This document shows positions 53,544 through 62,706 of a DNA stretch of 64,000 nt, one piece after another; the first letter of the stretch is position 1; each line of letters begins with the position of its first letter. Below the pieces are notes generated by a model. That model did not search any database. It was not told where the DNA came from and saw only the letters and a list, made by a program, of their open reading frames with translations. The translations under genes and the position numbers were made by a program. The stretch lies in contig NZ_MDER01000028.1 in NCBI RefSeq assembly GCF_001721045.1, forward strand, positions 41,854 through 105,853. The letters are read 5' to 3'. Origin of the DNA: Paenibacillus nuruki. Its GTDB lineage: Bacteria > Bacillota > Bacilli > Paenibacillales > Paenibacillaceae.

Positions 53544-55259
53544 TTATTGAGCCGCTTTCGGCAATACAGATGGGGTGTCTTTGTAATATACTCTGGTCTC
53601 ATATGGACGTAATGGCAACGAATGAAGATGATGATGTTCATGCTCATCATAATTAGACAACACCAATTCCCAACCTTCATCACTAATACGTTCAGACAAT
53701 TCGAATGTCGGTTCATCGTCAAAGAAGTTCATGATGACCATTAATTCTGTACCTTCATAACTGCGTATAAATGAATACACTTGATGATGAAGTGCGCATA
53801 GTAGACGATAATCACCATAGATCACGACCGGATATTTTTTGCGTAAAGCAATCAGGTTTTTGTAATAGTAAAAGATCGAATCTGGATCATTCAATGCTTG
53901 TTCAACATTGATATCGGTATAGTTCGAATTCACTTGAATCCACGGATTACCGTCTGTAAAACCCGCATGGGTCGTGTTGTCCCACTGCATAGGCGTACGA
54001 GCATTATCACGACTACGTCTAGCTAGATTTTGAAGAATTTCTTTTTCGGTTTTGCCTTCTTTTAACGAAATATTGTAGTAATTGATCGTCTCTACATCAC
54101 GATAATCTTCGATATGTTCAAAGCTAGCATTCGTCATCCCAATCTCTTCACCTTGATAAATATAAGGCGTTCCTTGCAGTAAATGGATAAGAGTGGCTAG
54201 CATTTTGGCAGATTGTTTACGATATTCGCCTGTATTTCCGAATCGGGATAGATGTCTGGGTTGATCATGATTAGAGAAATAGTTGGCATTCCAGCCTTTG
54301 CCATGAAGAACGGTCTGCCAGTGACTCATAATCTTTTTGATATCGAGTAAGTTCCAGCTTCGTCCAACCCATTTGGAACTTCCTGTACCCACACAATCCA
54401 GATGCATATGCTCAAATTGGAATACCATATCCAGTTCATGACGTTCATTACCTACATATTCTAATGCTTGTTCAGGGCCAAGACCGGATGTTTCGCCGAC
54501 AGTCATTAGATCACGAGTTGCAAATACCTGTTGATTAAGGTCTTTGAGTAGGGTGTGTACTTTTTCGAGATTAGAGAAAAATTGAAAAGCTTGTACTACT
54601 GGTAAGTTTTGCGGATTATCTGCGTCAGGGAGACCGACAGCTTTGACAATATGAGCAATCGCATCCAAGCGGAATCCATCGACCCCTTTGTCCATCCACC
54701 AGCGGATCATATCATGAAGTTCGTTGACGACTTCTTTATTTTCCCAATTAAGATCGGGTTGTTGACGAGCATAGAGATGCATATAATATTCTTCAGTTTC
54801 CTGATCATATTCCCAGACCGATCCACTAAAGTAAGATTCCCAGTTATTCGGATAACCGCCATTTTTCCCTTTGCGCCAGATATAATAATCGCGCTTCGGA
54901 TTATCGATAGAAGAACGTGATTCTACAAACCAATCATGCTTATCGGATGTATGATTCAGCACCATATCCAGCACGACTTTGATTCCACGTTCATGAGCTT
55001 CTCGCATAAATTCGTCGAAATCTTGCATCGTTCCAAAATCTTTCATAATCGCTTGAAAATCGCTGATATCGTATCCGTTATCAAAATTAGGAGATTCATA
55101 GATCGGGCATAACCAGATCGCACCGATCCCTAACTCTTGCAGATAATCTAGCTTGGAAATAATTCCTTGAAAATCACCGATACCATCACCGTTAGAATCT
55201 TTGAAACTTCTTGGATAAATCTGATAAATAGCATTTTCTTTCCACCATTTGCGTATCAT
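53544..55259 (-). CDS. GH13 alpha-glucosidase (oligo-1,6-glucosidase/MalL type)
   Basis: A 571-residue cytosolic glycoside hydrolase family 13 enzyme that releases glucose from isomaltose- or maltose-type oligosaccharides. Seen: KENAIYQIYPRSFKDSNGDGIGD, DMVLNHTSD (region I), DGFRLDAIAHI (nucleophile Asp), MTVGETSGL (acid/base Glu) and FSNHDQPR (transition-state Asp). QIYPRSF and the DGIGD calcium-loop sequence are typical of GH13_31. It is alone; no PTS or ABC sugar transporter adjoins. A weak cre-like site lies upstream at 55356. Confidence 0.92.
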   Translation of the reverse strand: MIRKWWKENAIYQIYPRSFKDSNGDGIGDFQGIISKLDYLQELGIGAIWLCPIYESPNFDNGYDISDFQAIMKDFGTMQDFDEFMREAHERGIKVVLDMVLNHTSDKHDWFVESRSSIDNPKRDYYIWRKGKNGGYPNNWESYFSGSVWEYDQETEEYYMHLYARQQPDLNWENKEVVNELHDMIRWWMDKGVDGFRLDAIAHIVKAVGLPDADNPQNLPVVQAFQFFSNLEKVHTLLKDLNQQVFATRDLMTVGETSGLGPEQALEYVGNERHELDMVFQFEHMHLDCVGTGSSKWVGRSWNLLDIKKIMSHWQTVLHGKGWNANYFSNHDQPRHLSRFGNTGEYRKQSAKMLATLIHLLQGTPYIYQGEEIGMTNASFEHIEDYRDVETINYYNISLKEGKTEKEILQNLARRSRDNARTPMQWDNTTHAGFTDGNPWIQVNSNYTDINVEQALNDPDSIFYYYKNLIALRKKYPVVIYGDYRLLCALHHQVYSFIRSYEGTELMVIMNFFDDEPTFELSERISDEGWELVLSNYDEHEHHHLHSLPLRPYETRVYYKDTPSVLPKAAQ

Positions 55260-55355
55260 CGTTGTTCCTCCATCTGCAAGCTGATTATATGTTCGTTGTT
55301 AAAAGTGTTTTCCACCATTTTGTGTAGTTGTAGGTATAAAATAGGGGCTTAACGT

Positions 55356-55369
55356 TCTAAGCGCTACGA
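55356..55369. promoter_or_regulatory. Weak cre-like/LacI-type palindrome upstream of the GH13 gene
   Basis: TCTAAGCGCTACGA compared with the CcpA consensus TGWAANCGNTNWCA has two mismatches, placed symmetrically. The location, about 100 bp ahead of the start, is suitable, but the match is not strong. Confidence 0.3.
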
Positions 55370-55533
55370 TGTACGCTATATCTCTACTTTACTTTTATCC
55401 AATTTACCTACTTACGAAAACGAAAATAAGTATTCTTATCGCATTCTTACCTGAAATGTGTATTTATTGTGGTCATTCATCGTATCTGCTAAACTGCTAA
55501 CAAATACATATTTATCTAAAGGAGTTTGTCATA

Positions 55534-55977
55534 ATGAATAATCATACGGTTGTTATTCGTGAAGCACATCAGCAAGATATCACGCCATTAGTAGGATTGA
55601 TGGAGCAATTAGGTTATCCGACGACAGAAGAAGTTTTTAAAATAAGAATGGATGCTTTAGAGCAACATGAAGATTATCAAATCTTTGTTGCTGAAGTGGA
55701 TGAGCAAGTGGTTGGGATGATTGGATTAATCCGTGAACTTCGATTTGAACGAGATGGTGTACATGTACGTATCGGTTCATTAGTCGTGAATGAGCAATAC
55801 CGCGGAGCAGGAATTGGACATTCTTTAGTACAAGCGGCAGAAGGTTGGGCAGGCAGTGTCGGTGCTCAAGCGATAGCTCTAAATAGTGGTAATCGTGATG
55901 AACGTACAGGAGCACATGAATTTTATCGTAAATTGGGCTTTGCAGGGTTATCCACAGGGTTTGTCAAAAAACTATAA
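55534..55977 (+). CDS. GNAT family N-acetyltransferase
   Basis: A 147-residue single-domain GNAT: IREAHQQDITPLVGLMEQLGYP at the start, RIGSLVVNEQYRGAGIGHSLV containing the acetyl-CoA loop R-G-x-G-I-G, and EFYRKLGF. SD AAAGGAG. Stand-alone gene; acceptor unknown. Confidence 0.9.
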   Translation: MNNHTVVIREAHQQDITPLVGLMEQLGYPTTEEVFKIRMDALEQHEDYQIFVAEVDEQVVGMIGLIRELRFERDGVHVRIGSLVVNEQYRGAGIGHSLVQAAEGWAGSVGAQAIALNSGNRDERTGAHEFYRKLGFAGLSTGFVKKL

Positions 55978-56041
55978 GTCAGTAGAGTATAATATGTCTA
56001 TATCAGAATAATCACATCTATGTATAGAGAGGATGTTCATG

Positions 56042-56602
56042 ATGGCTAAAGCATTTGATTCGATCTCTCCCGAGCATGCGAATTTTATTCAAGCACAGAA
56101 GATGTTTTTTGTAGGTAGTGCTGGAGTAGATGGTCATGTCAATATTTCGCCTAAAGGTTACGATTCATTTCGCATGTTATCTCCTAATCAGGTCGCTTAT
56201 CTTGATCTAACAGGTAGTGGTAATGAGACCAGTGCACATTTGCAAGATAACAATCGAATGACGTATATGTTTATCGCTTTAGAAGGTAAGCCCCAGATTT
56301 TGCGCTTGTATGGAGATGGACAAGTTATTTTACCTGATGATCCTGCATGGGAGCAATATGCCTCACTATTTGATCTACATCCCGGATATCGACAGATTAT
56401 TGTATCGAATATTCACCGGGTGCAGACTTCTTGCGGGTATAGTATTCCTTTCTATACGTATGAAGGTGAACGAAATACATTAATAGATTGGGCAGGCAAT
56501 AAAGGCGAAGAACAATTGGAACAATATCGCAAGCAGAAAAACTCAACCACAATCGATGGCATCACAACCCCGATCGGTAAAAAGTTTGCTGATATGCGGT
56601 AA
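56042..56602 (+). CDS. Pyridoxamine 5'-phosphate oxidase family protein
   Basis: A 186-residue split-barrel flavoprotein-like protein: FIQAQKMFFVGSAGVDGHVNISPKGYDSFRML is the family's N-terminal barrel, then YLDLTGSGNETSAHL, and a CGYSIPFYTYEGER motif specific to one PNPOx subfamily. Start 56042 has SD AGAGAGGAT; ATG codons at 56033 and 56039 are also in frame. Function unknown. Confidence 0.83.
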   Translation: MAKAFDSISPEHANFIQAQKMFFVGSAGVDGHVNISPKGYDSFRMLSPNQVAYLDLTGSGNETSAHLQDNNRMTYMFIALEGKPQILRLYGDGQVILPDDPAWEQYASLFDLHPGYRQIIVSNIHRVQTSCGYSIPFYTYEGERNTLIDWAGNKGEEQLEQYRKQKNSTTIDGITTPIGKKFADMR

Positions 56603-56675
56603 ATTGTTGTATTTCACCTGTATTATTGATAGCATTCAAATGATGGATTATATATGCAGATGAAGAGGGATGAGC

Positions 56676-56900
56676 ATGAAATTGATCAATACGATCAAAA
56701 ATAATTTTAGAATATCTGATTTTATTACATGGTATGTGATTATGGCGATTTTGTTGACTGTATTAGAAGTGAAAAATAATCCAGATGGTGTTACTTTTCT
56801 AGGTGTATTGATTACACTTGTAACTGCACTGATTCCAGCGGCTATTTTTAGTTTCTTTTTCCGCTTGATTACAGGATGGATTGTAAAGCTTAACGAATAA
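56676..56900 (+). CDS. Small hypothetical membrane protein
   Basis: A 74-residue protein with two hydrophobic segments (DFITWYVIMAILLTVLEV and VTFLGVLITLVTALIPAAIF) and a basic N-terminus. Start 56676 fits the SD AGAGGGA. The next gene starts 30 bp downstream, so they may be co-transcribed. No family recognised. Confidence 0.7.
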   Translation: MKLINTIKNNFRISDFITWYVIMAILLTVLEVKNNPDGVTFLGVLITLVTALIPAAIFSFFFRLITGWIVKLNE

Positions 56901-56930
56901 ATGAAAGTTTAGACCTACAAAGGAGTCATT

Positions 56931-57890
56931 ATGATGAAAAATCATGCGATTGCGAGACGAGTCCGTGAATTGGAACAATATGCCCCGATGCACACAGCAC
57001 AATCTGATTTAGCTGATTTTTGGCTATACACATTACAGCAATTTAAAGATAAACCTTTACATGCACAGCAAACGAAGCAAGTGACACCGATGAAAGCTAT
57101 TGAATCGTATCAAGTGATCTATGAAGGGTTTGACGATACGCCTTTACATGGCATTTATGTACGTCCTGCCGATCAAAAAGGGCAACCGATACCTTGTATC
57201 GTTATGTTCCACGGGTATACGATGAACAAAGGGTATCCTGAAGATTATGCACACTGGACAGCGATGGGTTATGCGGTATTCGCGATTGATATTCGCGGTC
57301 AGGGTGGAGATACAGGCAATCATTTGAATTCTGATTTTGGGATGAGTAGTGGTTGGTTGTCTCAAGGATTGTTGGACAAAGATCACTTCTATTATCGAGC
57401 GATTACGGTGGATGCACTTAAAGCGATAGAATGGGTGTCTCAGCAAGCCGATGTAGATCATACCAAGATTGCTGTGTATGGAAGTAGTCAAGGTGGCGGA
57501 CTGGCACTGATCACGTCTGCACTTAGTGATATTCCAGTGATTGCTGTCGCTAATATTCCGAATATGAGTCATATGGACTTTGGGATCTTAAATTCAGAAA
57601 GTTCACTACGTGAAGCTGCTCAATTGGTAAGTCGTTATCCTGAGTATTTGGATCAAGTGTTAGAGACGTTGAGTTATTTTGATATGATTAATCTAGCTGA
57701 TCGTATTCAGGTGCCTATCTTGATCTCATGTGGTCTTAAAGATACGGTCTGTATGCCTGAAACGGTCTATGCTGTCTATAACCGGATTCATTCGGAAAAA
57801 GAAATGTGCTTGTATCCGTTTGATGGGCATATGGTAAGTCCATATCATCAACGTAAAACGATGGAATTTGTGCAGAAACATTTCGGATAA
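56931..57890 (+). CDS. Acetylxylan esterase / cephalosporin-C deacetylase family hydrolase
   Basis: A 319-residue cytosolic alpha/beta hydrolase of carbohydrate esterase family 7, which removes acetyl groups from xylo-oligosaccharides and cephalosporin C. Seen: FHGYTMNKGYPEDY (oxyanion region), DIRGQGGDTGNH, nucleophile GSSQGGGLAL, acid Asp in SCGLKDTVCMPE and His in FDGHMVSPYH. SD AAAGGAG. A strong terminator follows. Confidence 0.92.
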   Translation: MMKNHAIARRVRELEQYAPMHTAQSDLADFWLYTLQQFKDKPLHAQQTKQVTPMKAIESYQVIYEGFDDTPLHGIYVRPADQKGQPIPCIVMFHGYTMNKGYPEDYAHWTAMGYAVFAIDIRGQGGDTGNHLNSDFGMSSGWLSQGLLDKDHFYYRAITVDALKAIEWVSQQADVDHTKIAVYGSSQGGGLALITSALSDIPVIAVANIPNMSHMDFGILNSESSLREAAQLVSRYPEYLDQVLETLSYFDMINLADRIQVPILISCGLKDTVCMPETVYAVYNRIHSEKEMCLYPFDGHMVSPYHQRKTMEFVQKHFG

Positions 57891-57906
57891 AGTATAGATA
57901 TATTGC

Positions 57907-57947
57907 TAAAAGACTGTTTCGAGATAGATAAGAAACAGTCTTTTTTT
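57907..57947 (+). terminator. Terminator of the acetyl esterase gene
   Basis: AGACTGTTTC/GAAACAGTCT stem, 11-nt loop, then a seven-T run. Confidence 0.87.
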
Positions 57948-57975
57948 GCTGAAAATTATTTCTTTTTAAATAAAA

Positions 57976-57992
57976 GGTCAAAATAGGTCAAA
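57976..57992 (+). promoter_or_regulatory. CtsR operator 1 (distal)
   Basis: GGTCAAA-ATA-GGTCAAA is an exact match to the CtsR heptanucleotide direct repeat (RGTCAAANANRGTCAAA). It lies about 205 bp ahead of hsp20. Confidence 0.82.
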
Positions 57993-58080
57993 ATCGCTAA
58001 AAGAAGTTGAAAACAAGAATTTTAATATAAAAAAGACCTGAAAATCGATCTAAATGAACTTATTTTGTCTATAATCAATT

Positions 58081-58136
58081 TTGATCAAATCCAAGGTCAT
58101 AACTATAATAAAGACATAAGGTCAAATAAAGTCAAA
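58081..58136 (+). promoter_or_regulatory. hsp20 promoter with CtsR operator 2
   Basis: TTGATC (58081-58086) and TATAAT (58104-58109), spacer 17. Immediately downstream, GGTCAAA-TAA-AGTCAAA (58120-58136) covers the expected transcription start, so CtsR binding would block initiation. A half-site GGTCAT is also present in the spacer. Confidence 0.85.
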
Positions 58137-58179
58137 CACATCAAAAGCAGTTAAAAATCATTTAAGGAGGAGATTGTAT

Positions 58180-58671
58180 ATGTTTGATTTAGTTCCTTTT
58201 GGTAAACGTCGTGAGGATATGTTGAGTCAATGGATGAAATCTTTTCAAGATGTATTTGAAGATGATTTGTTAACTCCGTTTAAAGGATCGACCTTGTCCT
58301 TCCGTACGGATATTCGAGAAAATGAAAAAGCGTATCTAGTTGAAGCCGAATTGCCTGGTTTGCAAAAAGAGAATATCGACATTGATTATGCAGCTCCTTA
58401 TCTGACGATCAAAGCTGTTCAGCAACAAGAACGCCAAGAAGAAAATACAGATCAACGTATGGTGCGTAAAGAACGTCGTTATGGAGAATATGTCCGGAGA
58501 TTTTATGTACAAGATATTGAAGAAGATCAGATCCAAGCCACTCTGAAAGATGGGATATTGTTACTAACTATTCCGAAAAAACAGCGCTCTGAAGGACGAC
58601 GAATTCAGATTGATGATGGAAGTTCCTCTACAGCTCGACTTGAAGACGGACAGCAAACGTCTTCTGAATAA
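58180..58671 (+). CDS. Small heat-shock protein Hsp20/alpha-crystallin
   Basis: A 163-residue holdase chaperone that binds unfolding proteins. The alpha-crystallin domain spans about residues 40-140 (FRTDIRENEKAYLVEAELPGLQKENIDIDY, then YGEYVRRFYV and ATLKDGILLLTIPKK with the G-x-L motif). Start 58180 has SD AAGGAGGAG; the codon 58174 is TTG. It is led by two CtsR boxes and closed by a terminator at 58718. It probably feeds clients to the downstream DnaJ-like and ClpB proteins. Confidence 0.93.
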   Translation: MFDLVPFGKRREDMLSQWMKSFQDVFEDDLLTPFKGSTLSFRTDIRENEKAYLVEAELPGLQKENIDIDYAAPYLTIKAVQQQERQEENTDQRMVRKERRYGEYVRRFYVQDIEEDQIQATLKDGILLLTIPKKQRSEGRRIQIDDGSSSTARLEDGQQTSSE

Positions 58672-58717
58672 AGGTCGCATCATTCGCAGGTTAGCTGTAA
58701 AATAATTGTATATCCAG

Positions 58718-58757
58718 AGGTGCATTGTAGATTAAACAGCTATGATGCACCTTTTTT
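58718..58757 (+). terminator. Terminator of hsp20
   Basis: AGGTGCAT/ATGCACCT stem with a 19-nt loop, then TTTTTT; it partly separates hsp20 from dnaJ-clpB. Confidence 0.78.
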
Positions 58758-58783
58758 AAGTAAAAAGAAGCCATTCCGCTTAT

Positions 58784-58831
58784 TTTCCTGTAAAGTACGT
58801 TAATAAATAGAAAGATTAGAGCTACAGGAAA
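58784..58831 (+). promoter_or_regulatory. Inverted repeat abutting the dnaJ-like Shine-Dalgarno
   Basis: TTTCCTGTA (58784-58792) and TACAGGAAA (58823-58831) are perfect 9-bp arms; the right arm runs into the SD AAAGGGGGAG. In RNA the helix would lie beside the ribosome binding site. Confidence 0.45.
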
Positions 58832-58843
58832 GGGGGAGAACCT

Positions 58844-59758
58844 ATGGTCAAAGATTACTATAAGATTCTAGGGGTTAATCGCGAAGCTTCATCCAAAGAG
58901 GTTAAAAAAGCATATCAACAATTGGCTAAGAAATGGCATCCTGATGTTAATAAAGCAACAGAAGCGGAAAGTAAATTTAAAGAAATTGCAGAAGCTTATG
59001 AAACGTTAAGTCATACTTCTAAAAAAGAACAATATGATCAACAACTATATGCTCAAGAAAATCCTGCTCGTCGTACAAGAGCGAATACCGCATATTCAAC
59101 CCGTGAAAATAACGCAGGTCGAGCTTACAATTTTGATAGTTTTGATAATGCAGGTTTTCCTGATGAAGACCTATTCGATATGTTTTTCAATAGTCGTACC
59201 GGTGGTCAAGGGATGGGTATGGGAAATATCACTCAAACGTTGCGTGCCAATCTAGATATTACATTAGAACAAGCCTACCGGGGAGATCGTATCTCTGTAC
59301 GGGTTAGTGGGAAGTCGATTCAACTTAAACTGCCTGTCCGTATCAAAAATAATAGTACTTTAAAAATCCGTGGCAATGGTAGCAATGGACTTGATCCGAA
59401 CGAAGAATTATTGATTAGTTTCCATATTGTACATCATTCCATGTATACGATAGAAAAAAGTAACCTTGTTGCAGTGGCTCAAATAGCACCATGGCAAGCG
59501 ATTTTCGGTGGAGATATACCTGTACGTTTACCTGATCAATCGACAGTTCGCCTTAAAATACCTGCTGGCACACAGACTGGTCACACCTTGCGACTATCAG
59601 GCAAAGGATTAAGCAAAGATAAACATAACTATGGTGATGTACTCATCCGTATTGAAATGATTATTCCTGAAATTAATGATATCGACGAGCAAGAACGTAA
59701 GCTTTATCGTCAATTAGCAGAATTTAACCCGTTCCAACCTCAAATCAAAAATAACTAA
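58844..59758 (+). CDS. CbpA-like J-domain co-chaperone
   Basis: A 304-residue DnaJ-class protein: J domain at residues 3-68 with HPD in KKWHPDVNK, a Gly/Asn-rich linker, and a DnaJ C-terminal substrate-binding domain ([16 protein letters not shown] onward). It lacks the Cys-rich zinc finger, so it is CbpA type, not canonical DnaJ. It stimulates an Hsp70 (DnaK). Starts 13 bp before clpB's upstream spacer; dnaJ-clpB are one operon, linking Hsp70 and disaggregase action. Confidence 0.9.
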   Translation: MVKDYYKILGVNREASSKEVKKAYQQLAKKWHPDVNKATEAESKFKEIAEAYETLSHTSKKEQYDQQLYAQENPARRTRANTAYSTRENNAGRAYNFDSFDNAGFPDEDLFDMFFNSRTGGQGMGMGNITQTLRANLDITLEQAYRGDRISVRVSGKSIQLKLPVRIKNNSTLKIRGNGSNGLDPNEELLISFHIVHHSMYTIEKSNLVAVAQIAPWQAIFGGDIPVRLPDQSTVRLKIPAGTQTGHTLRLSGKGLSKDKHNYGDVLIRIEMIIPEINDIDEQERKLYRQLAEFNPFQPQIKNN

Positions 59759-59771
59759 GGAGGAGTTAACA

Positions 59772-62441
59772 ATGGATTATAATAAGCTGACTCAAAAGCT
59801 TCAAGAAGCTGTCGCTTCTTCACAATCCATTGCTTCAACGATGGGGCATCAAGAGATTGATACGACTCATCTGTTAAAAGCATTACTAGAACAATCAGAA
59901 GGTTTATTACCTCGATTATTGCAAAAAATGAATATTTCATTGTCAGAAGTAACCAGACTGAATAACGAATTATTGCGTCGCAAACCAACCATCAGCGGGT
60001 CTTCTGGGGCAGTACGTCGTTTTGCATCACCTGCTTTATTATCTGTGTTAGATCAAGCCGAGCACGAAGCCAATAAGATGCAAGATGAATTTGTAGCGGT
60101 AGAACATGCTGTACTGGCTATCGTATCGGGACATGATCGTGAGAATCAAGATATACGCAAAATGCTAGAACAACAAGGATTAACACGTGATCCTTTATTA
60201 GCGGCATTGGCTGAGATACGAGGTCATCAACGGGTAACCAGTCGTGAACCGGAAGCCACTTATGAAGTATTGCAAAAATACGGTCGTGATCTTGTGGCAG
60301 AAGTGCGTAGTGGCAAAGTCGATCCAGTGATCGGACGAGATGCAGAGATTCGCCGTGTGATTCGTATTTTATCGCGTAAAACCAAAAATAATCCGGTATT
60401 AATCGGTGAACCAGGTGTCGGTAAAACAGCCATCGTAGAAGGTCTAGCTCACCGAATTGTTCGTAAAGATGTACCGGAAGGGCTGAAAGACAAAACGATC
60501 TTTTCATTAGATATGAGCGCACTCGTTGCTGGTGCAAAGTATCGGGGTGAATTTGAAGAACGTCTACAAGCAGTACTCAAAGAAATTCGTGAAAGTGATG
60601 GACGGATTATCTTATTTATTGATGAATTGCATACGATTGTTGGAGCAGGGAAAACAGAAGGCTCCATGGATGCAGGTAATATGCTCAAACCGATGTTGGC
60701 ACGTGGAGAACTTCATTGTATTGGTGCAACCACACTGGATGAATATCGCAATTATATCGAGAAAGATCCAGCTTTGGAGCGTCGTTTCCAACAGGTACTT
60801 GTACATGAGCCCAATGTTGAAGATACGATCTCTATTTTACGTGGCTTAAAAGAACGATTTGAAGTACATCATGGTGTTAAAATTCATGATAGTGCGATTG
60901 TAGCGGCGGGTGTGTTATCAGATCGTTATATTTCAGATCGTTTTTTACCAGATAAAGCGATTGATCTGATTGATGAAGCGTGTGCGATGATTCGTACAGA
61001 GATCGATTCGATGCCAAGTGAAATGGATGAAGTGACACGTCGTATTATGCAGATTGAGATCGAAGAAGCAGCACTGACTAAAGAAACCGATGATGCCAGT
61101 CAACGTCGATTAGAACATTTACAACGTGAACTTGCAGATCTTAAAGAAAAACAATTAGAAATGACAGCACGTTGGGAAAAAGAAAAGTCAGCGATTCAAA
61201 TCGTACGGGATCTCAAAAAGAATTTAGAGCAAGCACGCAATGATCTATTAGAAGCACAAGAAGAATATGATTTGAACAAATCAGCTGAACTCAGTTATGG
61301 AATTATTCCAGATCTGGAACGTCAATTGAAACAAGCCGAAGAAGAAGCTTATCAAGATCAAGACAATCGTTTATTACGTGAAGCTGTTACTGAAGAAGAA
61401 ATTTCAGATATCGTTTCTCGCTGGACGGGTATTCCAGTGAGTCGTCTGGTTGAAGGAGAGCGAGATAAGTTACTGCGGTTAGAAGATAGTCTGCATGAGC
61501 GTGTAGTCGGTCAAGATGAAGCTGTACAATTGGTTGCTGATGCTGTTATTCGTTCGCGCGCAGGGATTAAAGATCCTAATCGTCCAATAGGTTCTTTTTT
61601 ATTCCTTGGACCGACAGGAGTAGGGAAAACTGAACTTGCTAAATCGATCGCTGCTTCTTTATTTGATCGTGAAGACGGTATGATTCGAATTGACATGTCA
61701 GAATATATGGAGAAACACAGTGTTTCTCGTCTGGTCGGCGCACCACCAGGATATGTCGGTTATGAAGAAGGTGGTCAGTTAACAGAAGCTGTACGCCGTC
61801 AACCGTACTCAGTATTGCTGTTGGATGAAGTGGAGAAAGCTCATCCAGATGTATTCAATATTTTATTGCAATTACTAGACGATGGACGATTAACGGATTC
61901 GCAAGGACGAGTGGTGGATTTTAAAAATACGATCGTTATTATGACTTCTAATATTGGTTCTGCTCATCTGGTTAGTGGATTAGATACAAATGGAGAGTGG
62001 AGCGAGACGGTACGTGGACATGTGATGCGTGAACTCGGTCATCATTTCCGCCCTGAATTTCTAAATCGTGTCGATGATATTGTGTTGTTCAAACCATTAA
62101 GCTTAAATGAAATTGGACAGATTGTTCGTAAATTAGTCGAGCATTTGCAAGCACGCCTGAATGATCGTCAGATTACACTGCAATTGACCGATGAAGCCGT
62201 GAATCTAATCGCTGAACAAGGTTTTGATCCTGCATATGGTGCAAGACCCCTCAAACGATTTATTCAGCGAGCGTTAGAAACCAAAGTTGCTCGTGCAATG
62301 ATTGCTGGTGAAGCGTCAGAAGGATCGACTGTTGTAGTGAGTGTGGTGGATAACGAATTGCAGATTGTAATTCAGCCAGCATCTGGATCACCTGAAGACC
62401 AACCGATAGAAGGCGATTCTGCTGCGGTATCAATCGGATAA
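59772..62441 (+). CDS. clpB: ATP-dependent chaperone ClpB
   Basis: An 889-residue Hsp100 disaggregase that works with DnaK to extract polypeptides from aggregates. N domain ([30 protein letters not shown]), NBD1 with Walker A GEPGVGKT and Walker B ILFIDELH, a long coiled-coil M domain (residues about 410-525), NBD2 with GPTGVGKT and [11 protein letters not shown], and a C-terminal sensor-2 [19 protein letters not shown], 13 bp after the J-protein gene. Terminator at 62528. Confidence 0.96.
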   Translation: MDYNKLTQKLQEAVASSQSIASTMGHQEIDTTHLLKALLEQSEGLLPRLLQKMNISLSEVTRLNNELLRRKPTISGSSGAVRRFASPALLSVLDQAEHEANKMQDEFVAVEHAVLAIVSGHDRENQDIRKMLEQQGLTRDPLLAALAEIRGHQRVTSREPEATYEVLQKYGRDLVAEVRSGKVDPVIGRDAEIRRVIRILSRKTKNNPVLIGEPGVGKTAIVEGLAHRIVRKDVPEGLKDKTIFSLDMSALVAGAKYRGEFEERLQAVLKEIRESDGRIILFIDELHTIVGAGKTEGSMDAGNMLKPMLARGELHCIGATTLDEYRNYIEKDPALERRFQQVLVHEPNVEDTISILRGLKERFEVHHGVKIHDSAIVAAGVLSDRYISDRFLPDKAIDLIDEACAMIRTEIDSMPSEMDEVTRRIMQIEIEEAALTKETDDASQRRLEHLQRELADLKEKQLEMTARWEKEKSAIQIVRDLKKNLEQARNDLLEAQEEYDLNKSAELSYGIIPDLERQLKQAEEEAYQDQDNRLLREAVTEEEISDIVSRWTGIPVSRLVEGERDKLLRLEDSLHERVVGQDEAVQLVADAVIRSRAGIKDPNRPIGSFLFLGPTGVGKTELAKSIAASLFDREDGMIRIDMSEYMEKHSVSRLVGAPPGYVGYEEGGQLTEAVRRQPYSVLLLDEVEKAHPDVFNILLQLLDDGRLTDSQGRVVDFKNTIVIMTSNIGSAHLVSGLDTNGEWSETVRGHVMRELGHHFRPEFLNRVDDIVLFKPLSLNEIGQIVRKLVEHLQARLNDRQITLQLTDEAVNLIAEQGFDPAYGARPLKRFIQRALETKVARAMIAGEASEGSTVVVSVVDNELQIVIQPASGSPEDQPIEGDSAAVSIG

Positions 62442-62527
62442 TCATAAAGTTATTTACAGGTGAGAATAGATATGATATTCTTGCCAAAAGAAAACTATGT
62501 CTTAATACCTATAATATCGCGAAGCAC

Positions 62528-62566
62528 GCGGATTATTCCTTATTCAAGGGAGTAGTCCGCTTTTTT
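62528..62566 (+). terminator. Terminator of dnaJ-like/clpB
   Basis: GCGGATTATTCC pairs with GGGAGTAGTCCGC (several G-U), followed by six T residues. Confidence 0.8.
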
Positions 62567-62706
62567 GTGTTTAATTCTTGGTATAGCTGATTATTTGCTA
62601 ACTAAATAAGTACTTGGAAGAATCCTATTTATCCCATATAATGATGCTTGTGGTACATAAATTAGGTTTAAATACCTAAAAATTGATGAATAGAGGAATA
62701 ACTTAT

